The notes under the pieces were generated by a model. The model had not been told where the DNA came from, did no database searches, and was given only the letters and a program-made list of their open reading frames with translations. The position numbers and the translations under genes were made by a program. A stretch of DNA of 64,000 nt from Whitmania pigra (Eukaryota; Annelida; Clitellata; Hirudinida; Haemopidae), in the NCBI GenBank assembly GCA_021613335.1, contig JAJTWR010000308.1, positions 2,066,001-2,130,000 of the forward strand. Reading direction: 5' to 3'. Numbering within the stretch: position 1 is the stretch's first letter; each line of letters starts with the position of its first letter. This document shows positions 10,925 through 23,594 of the stretch, piece after piece.

Positions 10925-12859
10925 ATGGGTAAGTTCTATCAGTAAATAAGTCACCGTTAATAATTCTATCACGAAATAATTCTTCGTTACTATAAAATGC
11001 TCACTTATGTATTTTACCGCAACTTTCAAATTCCAGAGAATCAACCCGAGATCGAAATCGCCATAAACGGGCAGCTCACTCAAATCGTGAGCAAAATAGA
11101 GGACGGCATCATTCCAAAAAACAAAGCCTCCATGGTCATTAGGTCAGTTGATATCTAGTTGACATTATATTTCATAATTACCGTTAATTACTGTTCAGTG
11201 AGTTTGTTATAGCAACGGAATTATCGATTGATTGCAGTCGCTTTTGCCTTGTTTATAAGCTAATTTTTTTATGCAGGGGAAGATTTGGCACAAGGCCAGT
11301 TGCTGTGAGAATGATCAATGAAACCAACCGACAAAGATATGACAGGGAGGCCCAAGCATTGGAGCGTACCAAATACTGCAAAAGCGTGACCACCTACATC
11401 CATCACGTAAGCATTTAAAAGTCAATTCAAATAAATGTGACACTAAAAGTGATATCATGAAATGTTTCAGGCAAAGGTCAAGAAATTTTATCTGTTTATC
11501 ATGCCTTTGTATGAGTTCGATCTGCACAGTTTTCTCGGTTCAAGAGGGAATCTTCCCCTCATGCTTCAGCACTCGATAGTGTTTGATATCGCCAGAGGAC
11601 TCATAGAATTGCACAGCAGAGGAATAGGTTAATATTCTTTATTGAGTTTCATCACAGATTTGTATGAACCCATCATTATTATTGCAGTGTTTTGTGACTT
11701 ATGACCCTCAAAGATATTTCTTATGAATGACTGTGGAAGGGCCAGAATAATGATGTCCAATTTAAGGAAGTGCAAAATAGGAAGTGTCATGAAAGCTCCA
11801 CTGATCAGTTCCATATGGGCATCCCCTGAAGTTGTGGCATCTAATTCATGGCATGTAAGAATGCTTCAAAACATTTATTTTATTAATAATTATTAATAAT
11901 TAGATAATTATTATAATTATTATATTGTTGTTAAAATGGCTAACATACTGCTCCAAACTTCTAGACCAGTGAAAGCAGTGACAGTTACAGCCTAGCCCTT
12001 ATTGCGGGCTACATTTGGATCGACGCAACAGAACGAGAACATTACCTAAAACGTCCGGCGGGGTTTGGTATAGCGACTAACATGCTGAATAAACAAAGAT
12101 TTCTGGGTAAATAAAAGTTTACAATTTTAAAATCCATTTGTTGATTGAAATTTGTTGATGCAGAACACCATCTTCTAGTAGATATGATGAGTGACCCGAT
12201 CACAAGAATTTCAGTGGTTCAAGCTTCAAGGTGGGAAAAGGGGAGGCATAAAATATATCCAAGTGAGTTATTTTGTATGAAAAGTATGATGATAAATTAT
12301 TAACACATTTTGCATTCAGATGCTTTACGACAAGATCCAGGAAGAAAAGTTGTCAAAGGTAGAAACTAACGACAACAAGACTGGACTGAAAGCAGCTGTT
12401 TCTTCATTGGTATTAGATATATTGATTTTGTATTATATATATTGATTTGAACAAAATTGCTAAAATTAGAAAATTTAAAATTAAAATCTTCTTATAAATT
12501 ATTTAATTTTTTCATTAGCAATTCAGCTCATGGAAGAAGAAAACAGATGAAGCTCTACTCCAAAGCATGGAGAATCCTCCAAACATGAAAGCAGTGTCGT
12601 ACAAAGAAACAGCAGAAGACTTAATAAAGTTCCTGAGGCACTTAGTAAATATGTTTAAAATTTAAAATGTCAATTGATATATGCATATATATATGTTTTA
12701 TAACAATTTTTCAGATCGTTCATTTCCATTCCAAGAGCCACTGTCCTTATCAGGAACAAAGAGGAAATGAGCAAATGGATCTTTACCAATTACTGGGATT
12801 TTTTTGTTCGCATATTTAAAGTCTCCATCAAATTCATGGAGGATTTTTTCCGACCCTGA
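10925..12859 (+). pseudogene. IRE1/RNase L-like pseudokinase–KEN protein, coding frame disrupted
   Basis: Exons: 10925–10928 (ATG G), 11037–11142, 11277–11406, 11472–11627, 11688–11854, 11965–12106, 12164–12262, 12320–12409, 12519–12644, 12715–12859. The start MENQPEIEIAING leads into GRFGTRPVAVRMI, like the RF-x-R-x-VAVK of IRE1/RNase L but with Arg for the ATP lysine. FCDL replaces HRDL and DCG replaces DFG. Subdomain VIII is WASPEVV. The C-terminal part has a KEN-like W-x3-K-x-D signature and YKETAEDLIKFLRHL then IVH, matching RNase L Y-x2-T-x2-DLLKF-x-RN-x3-H. No ankyrin, lumenal or membrane segment precedes the kinase. Breaks: TGA at 11702–11704 where DLKP has lysine; a phase mismatch between 12262 and 12320; and a frame change in the last exon. 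AATAAA lies at 12892. Either a recent pseudogene, assembly indels, or unusual splicing. Confidence 0.68.
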
Positions 12860-14249
12860 ACAAACCGTGTGATTGGAAATCGTTATACTTTAATAAATTT
12901 AAATTATGGATTTCTCTGTTATCAATTTATTGCTGCAGTTTTAATGCCTTAGAGGCCTCAAATATGTCACAATTAAAAAATGGGCTCATGGCCTTGCTTG
13001 GGAACCTAACCTTTCGACTCTTGTGATTCTTGCCTGTTCTGCGGCCTTGACCTTGCTCAAGGCTAAGAAGCTTATTAACTGGCTTAAGCAGGATGATGAG
13101 CAGAGGCGTTAATAAATTTTTAGTCTCCATTTTTAAATTAATGGGAATTTTATTTTTAAAAAAAGTCAATGAATTATGACGAGACCTCACAAATTTTTAG
13201 GCTCCTCCCAACATTTTCACACTCAGAACTCATTGAGTGCAAATCATTCACAAGTTCTCTTGAAATGCCCGATGATTGTACGCATTGCATTGTAACAATT
13301 AATCATTATCATCATTAATTGTTAGGACGATGTTCACCATCGTTTGTGGGCGACGATTCTTTTTCAGTCTTGGAATCCGCTAAAAAAGCTATTCCGTAAA
13401 AAAGTAATTGGACGGTGATGTTTGTCAAAGTTTTGACCTAAGCTCAATTGATTCTGTAGTCGATATTCTGAATATAGATGGAACAACATGATCAACAAGT
13501 CCACGAATTAACTATGGTCGGAGGAATTAAACCATATTTATTCTGTACAAGTTTTTACAGCTGTATCAGAGTTAAATTGAGTCTTTGTATAATTGATCTT
13601 TTTAAAAATAACATTGAGGACATACGCACTTTACATAACAAAACCCAAAACTTAGTTTCCTTAGAACACTTTCAAGTTGCATTGAAAAAGTTGTAAGTCG
13701 ACGTTATAAGTTGTGATTATTTAAAAATTTAAAATTTTCTTTGCAGAAAATAATAATACGTTACAAATAATTGTTCCTATCAAAACTTTTAAAGTTGTAG
13801 TATTAATTTAAAATTTAACTTTTTATTAGCTAGTTTTCGAATAGAGAAATTACAGTTACGGTTAAAATTAAAAAATAAATTGATTTAAAAGACAAATATA
13901 AAACCTTTGAAATTTTTTTTTGATTTAATTTTTCATGCATTCAGAACATCACAAAAACTTATAACAAAACTTACATACTGAATTTTTTACTTTACATTAC
14001 GAATTCGCTAATCATCTCATAAATTTTTTGTTAACCAGTAATTAGTTTCAAAATTATATGAATGAAATATAGTTGTAAAGTATATTTTTAGAAACATAGT
14101 TTGGTATCACCGTAGTTTTTGAAGTCATGTCAAAAGTCCTTGCGGCGGATTTATGCGAATTATATAGCCACGTACAACATAATTTAATAAGGAGCCCGAG
14201 ATGCATTAAAGTATTGCAACCACAAGCCAAAAACTTCACATAATTTCAC
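12860..14249. other. Intergenic region, no supported gene
   Basis: After the AATAAA at 12892–12897 there is AT-rich sequence with two short open frames (12927–13190 minus; 13478–13696 plus) that have no recognisable domain, signal peptide or exon-like borders. I see nothing I would annotate. Confidence 0.6.
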
Positions 14250-14660
14250 ATGGTCCCTGTCCATGCTGGAATCCCTGGCAAAGAAAAGGCTGATGCATTA
14301 GCAAAAGCCACCACCGCAAGGGAGTAAATAGACAGTTGGATCCCAGCATCAAGAATGTCAAAAGGTCCATGGCCCGCAACATCATCCAACAGTGGCAAGC
14401 CAGATGGGACGACCCCTCGCGAAGCCAACACTACAAGACCTTAGAGAAACTCGTGTCGAATAAGAGCAAGTTCCAATGTGTCTCAAGGAGGTTCTTATCT
14501 CTGGGTTGGATAATGTGCTCTGAATCAACACCTATTTCTCTTAAAATATCACCCGGATAGAAAGTTTAAGGTGAGCCCTCAGGAAGATGAAAATGCGTGG
14601 CATTTTCTCGTGAAGAAAAATCAGACTCAATACAAATCTATCTGAGATGATTTCCATGCT
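14250..14660 (+). mobile_element. Retroelement RNase H-region relic
   Basis: The sequence MVPVHAGIPGKEKADALAKA at 14250–14310 is the C-terminal RNase H signature of retrotransposons (usual form W-VPGHAGI-GNE-AD-LAK). It stops at a TAA near 14325. A shifted frame (14336–14520) continues with NIIQQWQARWDD and CVSRRF, and another shift gives ALNQHLFLLKYHPDRKF and DENAWHFLVK, the zinc-knuckle-like tail usually found after RNase H in non-LTR elements. Multiple frameshifts and no reverse transcriptase upstream show a dead 5'-truncated copy. Confidence 0.7.
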
Positions 14661-15095
14661 TAGCAATCCAGCGAGTATGGACATCATCTACAGATGAATT
14701 TGCAAAAAGCGGAGCCAATTACTTTAGTGATGCTTAGTTAAACCTTATTTAATTCCTATTATTATACTAATACGTATCATTACTTTTACATAACACTAAC
14801 TATGAAGTCCAAATCATTTTAGTTATGCAACGGGCTTTAATCAAATAAATAATTAAATAAATAAATTTAATGAGGAATATCAACAAGTAGCTCTTTTGGC
14901 CAATGGATGTTGATAACATATATTATTGAAATAATAATGCTATAATTAAACTATATTTAAATTTTACATTCTTTAGAAAATTGTTATTATGATGATATTA
15001 TCATATTTCAATATTTCGAAACTTAATCATCTTTGTATACCATAGTGTAATAGATTAGATTTTACTGTTTGGATTTGGATATCGCTCAAATTGAC

Positions 15096-16444
15096 ATGAG
15101 GCCGCTCACGGACGAAGAAACAAAGATCTTGTTTGAAAAATTGTCTAAATAGTGCGTGCATTAAATGATTACTACTTAAGCATTTTTTTGCAATGTCTTA
15201 AAGCAGATATATTTGCTTGTTAATTGTTCTGAAATTTTAACGTTTGCTTTATATACCAGTCGTGTTATCTGATACAAAAATTATTAAGGATAAGTTAGTT
15301 ATTAAACGTCGCTCAAAGATCCAAATTAATGAGTTGATTTAATGTTTGGTACAAATAGATTTTCATATTGTTTTCTAAATATATGTGAGCATATGCGTCT
15401 GCAAAACATGGAGCATTTTTAATATTTACAGATAATTAGTAAAAACCACGTGTTTTCATCAAACAAACTTCTACAATAATTAAGTTAAAGCTTAGAATGA
15501 AACTATATCTGCAAAGTATATAGCTATATTTAATTTAATGAGGAACATCATATTTCAGTATAGGAGACAATTTAGAAGCATTGATCAACAGGTCTGATGG
15601 GACATACTGCTTCAGACTGGCAAGGGAGAGGGTTTACTATGTCAGGTTTGTAAAATGTTTTTTTGGGTGTTATCAAAGGTTCTCATAAACTCACCTTTTC
15701 TATAATCTTAGGATTATAATTGACGATCTTGGAATTCTAAAATTGATTGTTAACCATTTTGTAACAAAACTTTTGATTTTGCAATTACTGTATTTTAAAT
15801 GCCATAGGTTAGTTATTTTCTTAATACTTCAGCGATTTCATAATGAAGAAGGCTGCACATTTCCCAAGAGAAAACTTGATCTCCTTTGGAACATGTTTTG
15901 GAAAGTTTACAAAGACTAGAAAGTTTCGTCTTCACATAACAGCTTTGGACTTCCTGGCACCCTATGCTCAGGTATAACATTGGTCTATCCATGTTTTATT
16001 GTTGGTGACTCAGTATTAATTAAGCTAAAATTTCTGATTACAAATGTTTTACTTGCTTCAATGTGAAATTTGAATTTGCGTGAAATCAATTTAATCATCT
16101 TGGATTGTTTACTTAGCACAAGATTTGGGTAAAACCGGCATATGAGCATAGATTCTTGTCAGGAGAGCACATTCTGAAATCATGGTTGGGTCGCATTACA
16201 GAAAACACTCCCCAATATCAGGGCGTCATTGTATATTCAATGAATGACCTTCCTTTGGTATGTTTCTAAACGCTTTTCATCACACTTTGAGTAGGTTTTT
16301 AATGTGAAAATTTGTTCATTCTAGGGTTTTGGAGTCAGTGCAAAATCAACAACTGAATGTCGTCAGGCTCCAGTAACTTCCATTGTGGTCTTCCATCAAG
16401 CAGATAATGGCGAATACTTGAGGAACGAGGAGGCTTTGCAATGA
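15096..16444 (+). CDS. NIP7: 60S ribosome biogenesis factor NIP7
   Basis: Five exons in phase: 15096–15151, 15559–15645, 15833–15971, 16117–16257, 16325–16444. The protein (about 180 residues, the usual length) starts [19 protein letters not shown] and keeps the family blocks [64 protein letters not shown] and [11 protein letters not shown], ending [10 protein letters not shown]. The second half is the PUA RNA-binding domain. NIP7 acts in the nucleolus in pre-27S/60S maturation. The start is the first Met in frame, matching the conserved N-terminus. An AATAAA polyadenylation signal lies at about 16500–16505. The frame is intact with no oddities. Confidence 0.96.
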
Positions 16445-16630
16445 TTCCCTCACGTTATTTTTGGTTCTTGTAAATTCTTGACTTCATGTAAGGCGACAAA
16501 ATAAACTTTTCTGCTCAATTTTATGATTCTGAATGTAGAATGGTAACTGATTATTTGAGATTTGATCTAAGAGAGTTGAGATTTCATCTAAATGAATAAG
16601 CTTGCAGATAATATTGATGCATTTGACATA

Positions 16631-18074
16631 TAGTGCATTGCAAAAATTTGGCCCAGTTATATTTCTTGGCAATAACTTTTTATATATAGAAATTATATTA
16701 TATAAATGATATTATTATATTTATATATAGAAATTTTCATAGTTTATTTTTTCACACAATGAAACACATTATATTTACAAACTTATGAAATTTAATGAAG
16801 TCAGACATTTTGTGAAATTATTGGAAAAAACTGGAAATACCCAAAATTATGTATAGGAACAGGCAACACTAGGGAGCATAAATTTTCATATTTATTAAGA
16901 TCCAATCTCTAAATTATTGTTTAAATGAAAGTCAATAATGTATCTTATCTTAGTAATTAACTCTTGAACTCTAATTTTTACTGAATCCAAGACGGCTTCA
17001 AGCTCTTTTCATCCAGTTCTTTTTGGGTCTTATTCAAAAGCATCTTTTCAGTACCCACAGTTTTCAATGGGGTTCAAGTCTGTGAGCAAGCTGGCTTCAA
17101 AATGTTCAAAATCCTCTCCTAGAGAAAATCTTTTTTCAGTCCTGATGTTTGTAGCGAGGCATTATCATGCTGAAAAATGACTGAATCATATCCAAATTTA
17201 TCTTACAGCAGGAAGAGATACTGGTCCAGTTTTTCAACATATTAAGTTCTGCTTCCCCTCCATGAAGATGAGTTCAGATCAACCATGGTAGGAAATGGCA
17301 GTCCGGAGCCATCACTGAACCAATTCTGAAATTTTAAAAAAATGTCTTTAGGGCCCTCTGACATTGTGCCAATAATATTTGTAGCTATCTGGATCATCCC
17401 AATTTAATTATCTTTTCATCTTGTGAGTTTCCGTTAGAAGTGGCTCATGCTGACACTTAACAAACTTCAGAAAACTACTCTTCTGAAGACACCTGAATAT
17501 GGTCCATTGACTAACCACCAAATTTAACTTTTTAATTTTTTTTTAAAGTCTTTTGTTGAGCTGAAACCCTTGGAAGCTCCAAGTAGAACAACTTTTCTCT
17601 CAAGTTCTTCCTGGACTAGTTTTTGATCCATAACTTTCAGGATCATTCCAGTAATGTCTGATAACCCTTCTAGTTCGATTAACCTTTCTAGAAATCTCTG
17701 AAATTGACAAATTTAAGTCATTGAAGGCCTTTATTTGGTTTTTTTTTTCAATTTTTCCAGAACCCAATATAATATCGTCAACTAACACTACTTATATTAC
17801 ATGAGTGAGTTTTGGAAATATGTAATTATTTTGTAATAGCCAGCTTTTGTGATTACTGTATTAAACAATTATTTGTTGGTTAGAAAGAGACACCATACCC
17901 AATGAAATCCTAATAATATTCAAATTTTACCCCTAAATTTTTATATTAATTAAATACGACCTTGTGAATTAGGATAATTAAAGGATGTTTGGGTCAAAAA
18001 TCAGCAGTAATTTAATAGATAACTGTGCACATTGAGTGATTGTTGAAGCTGGGCCAAGTTTATGCAACGCACTA
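16631..18074 (-). mobile_element. Degenerate Tc1/mariner element, about 1.44 kb
   Basis: Terminal inverted repeats start at a TA dinucleotide: left TAGTGCATTGCAAAAATTTG then GCCCAG; right, read on minus, TAGTGCGTTGCATAAACTTG then GCCCAG. The minus-strand transposase N-terminus (17788–17600) is a helix-turn-helix: SISEISRKVNRTRRVIRHYW then DPESYGSKTSPGR, a clear Tc1/Tc3 HTH. Further on, a minus-strand FQHDNA block (about 17170) marks the second catalytic Asp, and DLNPIEN (about 17070) the terminal Glu region of DD34E. Stops and frameshifts separate the blocks, so it is dead. Length fits the family (1.3–1.7 kb). Confidence 0.85.
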
Positions 18075-18925
18075 AATGTGATAATGTGGTCAAGATTTCA
18101 AATTATATGCAACTCTGGACTACTTACAAAGGGTTTTAATTTTTGACACACCTAAAGACGCGTAATTTCGTAAAGTTGTTACGTGGGCCAAAATAACGAA
18201 ACGTATTTACTCCAGCATTTGCGAGACCGCATTGTGATTGCGTTAACAAACTAAAGCCGAATTTAGGGGGAGGGGGAGCAGCGGAGCCATCCCCGCCATT
18301 TGGAAAATATAAGAATAAATATATTATAAAATAAACATTTAAAAAATGTATTTTTGATTATAGGAAATATAGGAAAACTTCAGCCAAAGAGATAGGTCAG
18401 GTTTTGCACGATACATAGATGCCAAAAATTCGTAGAAACAATATGTACTCGTCAAATTGAAAGTATGGGGCCTAACACCCTAATACAGAAATATCAGAAA
18501 ATAATTTTAAGCCGCTTCTTCCTCGAAAATCTTAATTCTATTGAGTTGGGCGCTGCCTATAGGCGACTCCTTTAAGGATAATGTGCTGCCGCTGCATACT
18601 GGCATTATTGATTGATAAACTGATCCAAGCTGTGATGAAGAGGCTGACAATGTATTGGTAATTTGATATAATGTGCGAAAGACAGGCTTTCAAGCAAATG
18701 ATAATTAGATTGGTTTAGTTTACCAACTTGAGTATTGAAGCATTTATTTAAAATATTTCTAACAATTTTATTTAAAATATTGACAATGTTTATTTTGAAC
18801 AGATTTAGGAAATGAACCGTTACTTTAATTTATTGCTTGACACGTTTTAAAACGAATCAAAACAAATATCGTATCACTGAATTTGGTTTTACCAGTTACG
18901 AAGTTTTTTGTTTGAAGTTTTGGAG
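18075..18925. other. Upstream region of VPS53 with no other gene
   Basis: Holds the GC-rich stretch GGGGGAGGGGGAGCAGCGG near 18270, otherwise AT-rich. The segment 18621–18682 resembles VPS53 exon 1 and is listed separately. No TATA element or other reading frame stands out. Confidence 0.5.
18621..18682 (+). pseudogene. Decayed duplicate of VPS53 exon 1
   Basis: Aligned by eye to 18946–19007, about 43 of 61 bases match, including GCTGTGAT and the ten-base core AATGTATTGGTA plus ATGTGC. In the VPS53 frame it reads DPSCDEEADNVLVI and then hits TGA, so it cannot replace exon 1. The copies are 325 bases apart in direct orientation. This looks like a tandem duplication relic of the first exon. Confidence 0.5.
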
Positions 18926-21900
18926 ATGATATCAGGAGACGATGAAATTGGCTGTGATTTAGATGGAGATAATGTATTGGTATTTTCACATGATGTGCAA
19001 AATGCCATAAATCAGGTCTTTAATTGCAAACAGTATTGTGAAGCCACAGTCTTGATATCTGTAAATACCATTTTAGGTGATTCCAAGCAACGACAGTTTA
19101 GATAAATTGGATTTTGATGTCATTGATTATATAAATAATTTATTCCCCACCGAACAGTCTTTGACTTCAATAGATGATGTAATTGACAAGATAAAGTACA
19201 AAATAAAGTGAGTTCTGTGGTAGCAAGTTTGTTATAATCGATTTAATTCATGAAGTAATAATTTTTATTAAAAGAAATCTAGATGATGAAATTGGTTTGG
19301 TTGTGCGGGGACAGTCCAATGTTGCAGAGGAAGGGAAGCAAGCTTTAGAACTTGCACAGCAAACTATTTTGCAGTTATTTGCACAAATTAAGGATATCAA
19401 AGAGAAAGCTGACAGATCTGAAACTATGGTGTGTTTTTTTATTGGTGGGAATTTGCTTTAACACAATTATACTATAAATTTTAACATGAAAAGGTAAAAG
19501 AAATTACCAGGGACATAAAGCAGCTTGATCATGCAAAAAGAAATTTAACAACATCTATAACAACACTAAATCATCTCCATATGCTTGTGGGAGGTGTGGA
19601 TTCCATAGAGTATGTCACATTTTCTTAGCACATGTAAATTAGAATAAATCATCTAGTATTTCACCATGTTTCTACAGCAATGAACATTAATTTTCATAAG
19701 TAAATATAATTTTAATCCATTCTTTTAGGGCATTGACCAAAAAGCGACAGTACAGTGAAATTGCTAACTTGTTGGAAGGAGTAAGTAACGTACTGGATCA
19801 ATTCAGCAACTACAAAAACATTCCTCAGATATGTCAACTTGCTGAGAGGTTAGCATTTAAGGTTTTTGGATGAATTTACTTGAAATTTGGATAACATTTA
19901 TGTGAATTTATATGTAATTACAAGGCCATTATGATTATAATTGATTTGTGATGTTAGGGTTTCTTCTATAAAATCCGAATTGGCTCTCCAAATCAAAGGA
20001 GACTTCGAGGAGGCATTTCAAGGTCCAAACTCCAAGGTCAGTGTAACTCATTATTTCAATTAAAAGTTTTATATTGCAAGTTTTGTTGCTTTCATGATAA
20101 AATGTAGTTGAACAGTTTTGAGATTGTTGCTTATTTATGAGGAAGATATTTAAAATTGAATAATTTAAAAAAAAAATAAATTGAAATGTATAAATAATCT
20201 AGTATTTCCCAAATGTGTCTAAAGCAATGAACATTAATTTTCATAATTAAATATAGTTTTAAGCTATTTTTTTTATAGTAAAAACTGATGATTGTCATAG
20301 TAAGTGAATATTATTATTTAATTCTTAAAAATTGCAGTATGGTCAAATGAACCAGTCACTTCTGGCTGAGGCCTGTTTTGTAGTGAATGTGCTCGATCCA
20401 AAAGTGAAGAAGGAAATTTTGGGATGGTTTGTGAGGCACCAATTGGCCGAATATTTGGTTCTGTTTGGAGAAGACCAAGAGGTTATTAAATTATTTAGAT
20501 TCCCTTAACTTGTCGAGTTAAAACTATTTCTATCGGTGCACGAGAACTAATACGTTTACTGCTGAAAAAGGTGGCATGGTTGGACAAAATCGACCATCGT
20601 TACGCCTGGATCAAGAAGACCCTCATGGACTTCGAGGAAAAGTTCGGGAGAATGTTTCCACCCTCGTGGGAAGTTTCAGAGAGGATTTGTGTTGAGTTTT
20701 GCCACATTACAAGGTTAGTTTTTAGTTAAGTGATATTAAGATTACACATTGTAGTGATTAATCAATGCACTATATTTGATGTTAATTGATGTTAATTAGG
20801 AAGGAACTCTCAAAGCTCATGGCGAGAAGAACCTCGAGTATCGATGTCAAACTGCTGCTCTTTGCCATCCAAAGGACTATGAATTTTGAATCTCTTTGTG
20901 TCAAAAGGTTCTCAGGAAGAACAGTGACTGAGTTGTTGTTGGTGGGTTATGATGATAATGATAGGTTGTGACTTTAATCCATTATCTGATATTTTTAAGT
21001 GTTACATTGTAGACGTTTTGTTCATTTTACATGTTTTGTTTAGCATTAATTTTGCAGAAAAGTATAATAGATGAAAATAACTTGAATTAATAATCATTTC
21101 TGTTTATAGGATGCTCATTCGTCAAATGACCAATCTACTCTTAAACCATTCATAGTAGAATCTACAAATCCTTTTGAGGAAAATAAAAACAAACATATGG
21201 ATGTTGCTCAGAGTGATAAGCATGTGAGATTTTTGTGATGAACTTGAAAGTTGAATTTGATTGGCTGAAATTAAATCGCAATGATTTATCACCAGAAATT
21301 AAATCGCATTGATTTATCACCAGAAATCAGATCATTCCCCATTTGTCGGGATAATTTCGAGATGTTTTGAGCCTCATCTCAACATTTACATTGAATCACA
21401 AGATAGGTTGGATTTTCTTAAGAACATCAGAAGAAATGGAATAATCGCCTCTTTAAACATCCTCGTCTTTCTTTAAAGAAACCTGTCCGACATGATAGAG
21501 AGGTTTGCCGAAGACGCCGCCAGGTGGAAGTCGAGCGGTGCCGAAAACATCTTCAAAGGCGACAGCAATATTTTGCCGAGCTGTGCGGACTTGTTCGTGT
21601 ACTACAAGAAGTGCATGATTCAGTGTTTTCAACTCTCCTCCGGTCAGTCGATGATTCTCCTCACGAAGACATTCCAGAAGTATCTCAGGGAATATGCCAA
21701 CAGAATACTCATCAACAACTTGCCAAAGTAAGTGGCACTTGTTAAAAAATATTTGTTTAGTTATGTACTTTTGCAACATTTGCTATTTCCTTCAATCAGG
21801 CTTATGAAACAAGAAAGCATTGGTGGCTCACTGGCCAGATTTTCAAAGCAGGAACCAACTATTGCATCAGCCAGCAGTCTCATACAAAGTATTCTTAAGG

Positions 21901-23594
21901 TTTGTTGGCAAAACAATTTTACTTTCAGTCATGATTTATTATCATTAACTTAATGACAAATATTAACTACCTGAATGTTATCCATAATGCTTTAGTCTTT
22001 TATGCTTAATGTCAATTCTATTACATTTTATTTCTGAGACGTGCTTAGAGTTTTTGTAATTCTAGTCTAGTTTTGATGTTTTAGTAATCTTACAATTTAG
22101 TAATTAAGTTTATGAAAGGCAAAAGGTCATCATATTCACAGGAAGGAGATTTGATCAAATTCTCAGAAGAGGAACAGGGAAGAGTGTGCAGCATCCTTTG
22201 CACCGCAGAATATTGTCTCGAGACGACTCAACAGTTAGAGGATAAATTGAAAGAGAAAGTCGATTCTGACCTCATTGATAAAATCGACCTCCATACTGAA
22301 CAAGACTTGTTCCACAGGTTCTTAGATTTATAATTGCATCCACCATTTATGTTGCGGTACTTATTTGGAACATTCTGAAATTTTAATATTTATGCACAGT
22401 GTCATTGCAAGCTCGATCCAATTGCTCGTTCAGGATTTGGAAGGTGCTTGCGAGCCTGCCCTTTCAGCCATGTCTAAAGTAATTATTTATAAATTCGTTG
22501 CATCATGACTGACCATTTACTTGGTAACATTGTGTTTAGCTTCCATGGCAAAACATGGAATCAGTCGGAGACCAAAGCAGCTACGTGAATGCTATTGTTA
22601 ATCATTTGAAAAGCAATTTGGTGGTCATTGGTCAGAACCTTGTCACCTCCAGGAAATACTTCACTCAGTTCTGCATCAAATTTGCTACGTTAGTGCAACT
22701 TACAGGTCACTAAGGGTGATGACATTAACCAATTAGCTTACTTAGATCTACTCTTGAATTGAACTGCTTGGATAAAGAACATTTCATGAATGTTTTCTTC
22801 TAGATCTTTCATTCAGAAGTTTGTCAGTACATTGTTCAAATGCAAACCGATAAGCACGGTCGGTGCCGAGCAGGTATTTTGCTGTAGCTTGATGGTGTTG
22901 CATTCCTTGGAATTCAACATCCACTCATTCTTCTTCATTTAGCTGCTCCTTGACACCCATTCCCTCAAAACGATCCTTCAAGAGCTTCCTTCTCGAGGTC
23001 TTAAAGACGATAGACAGGCTCCAGTCAGGTGCAGACCAGTATTTTGTAGCAATCACTTAAAATTTCTAATAATTTACATCTTCCAAAACATTTTATGTCT
23101 TTATTTTTAATGTCTTTATCTTTTAGTTACACAAGGATTGTCATCAAAGGCATGACTAGAGCTGAAATGATACTCAAAGTGAGTTCTTTTCTTAGTTATT
23201 GTCATTGAACATCATGACATAGAAAATGTTCTTTTGTTGATAGGTTGTGATGTCACCTCACGAACCTTTGTCCTCTTTCGTTGACAACTACGTAAAATTG
23301 CTCCCTGAGAGTGATGTCAGTGAGTTGCAGAAGATTCTGGACATGAAGGTTCTCAATGGTTTTGCTCTTTACAAATGCTCTTTAACTGAAATATCTCAAA
23401 TTTCTTAATGAAACTCTCAGGGCTTGCGAAGAATCGACCAGAACACTGTCATAGACATTTACAAGGCAAAGATTCCGCAGTCCAACTCGACTCAGACGAA
23501 CTCTTCGGACAAATTGTCTCGATCCCTGCCCGAGGTCGAGCAAGAGTCGAGCAGAATAAAGAAACTCGAAAAATTGATTAAAAAACGTCTCTAA
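18926..23594 (+). CDS. VPS53: VPS53 subunit of GARP/EARP tethering complexes
   Basis: Roughly 20 exons; the first are 18926–19015, 19077–19207 and 19275–about 19428, and the stop is TAA 23592–23594. Blocks colinear with human VPS53: [140 protein letters not shown]-like [25 protein letters not shown]-like [35 protein letters not shown] and the terminal [14 protein letters not shown]. The N-terminal half is coiled coil that joins VPS51/52/54; the complex tethers endosome-derived vesicles at the trans-Golgi or recycling endosome. The start Met is the first in the frame and leads straight into the conserved region. The frame appears intact. Confidence 0.95.
19647..19727 (+). repeat. Intronic direct repeat, copy 1 (pair of 20193–20277)
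   Basis: Shares CTAGTATTTC, then AGCAATGAACATTAATTTTC, ATAA and TAAATATA-TTTTAA with 20193–20277 in a different VPS53 intron. Similarity over about 80 bases is high by eye. Origin may be a segmental duplication or a small mobile element. Confidence 0.7.
20193..20277 (+). repeat. Intronic direct repeat, copy 2 (pair of 19647–19727)
   Basis: Second member of the pair, in the VPS53 intron that ends at about 20338. It lies 546 bases downstream of the first copy in the same orientation. No terminal inverted repeats or flanking duplications are obvious. Confidence 0.7.

Noticed and set aside
14054..14239. 61-residue minus frame upstream of the RNase H relic
   Set aside because: No domain, low-complexity AT-rich surroundings, no exon borders.
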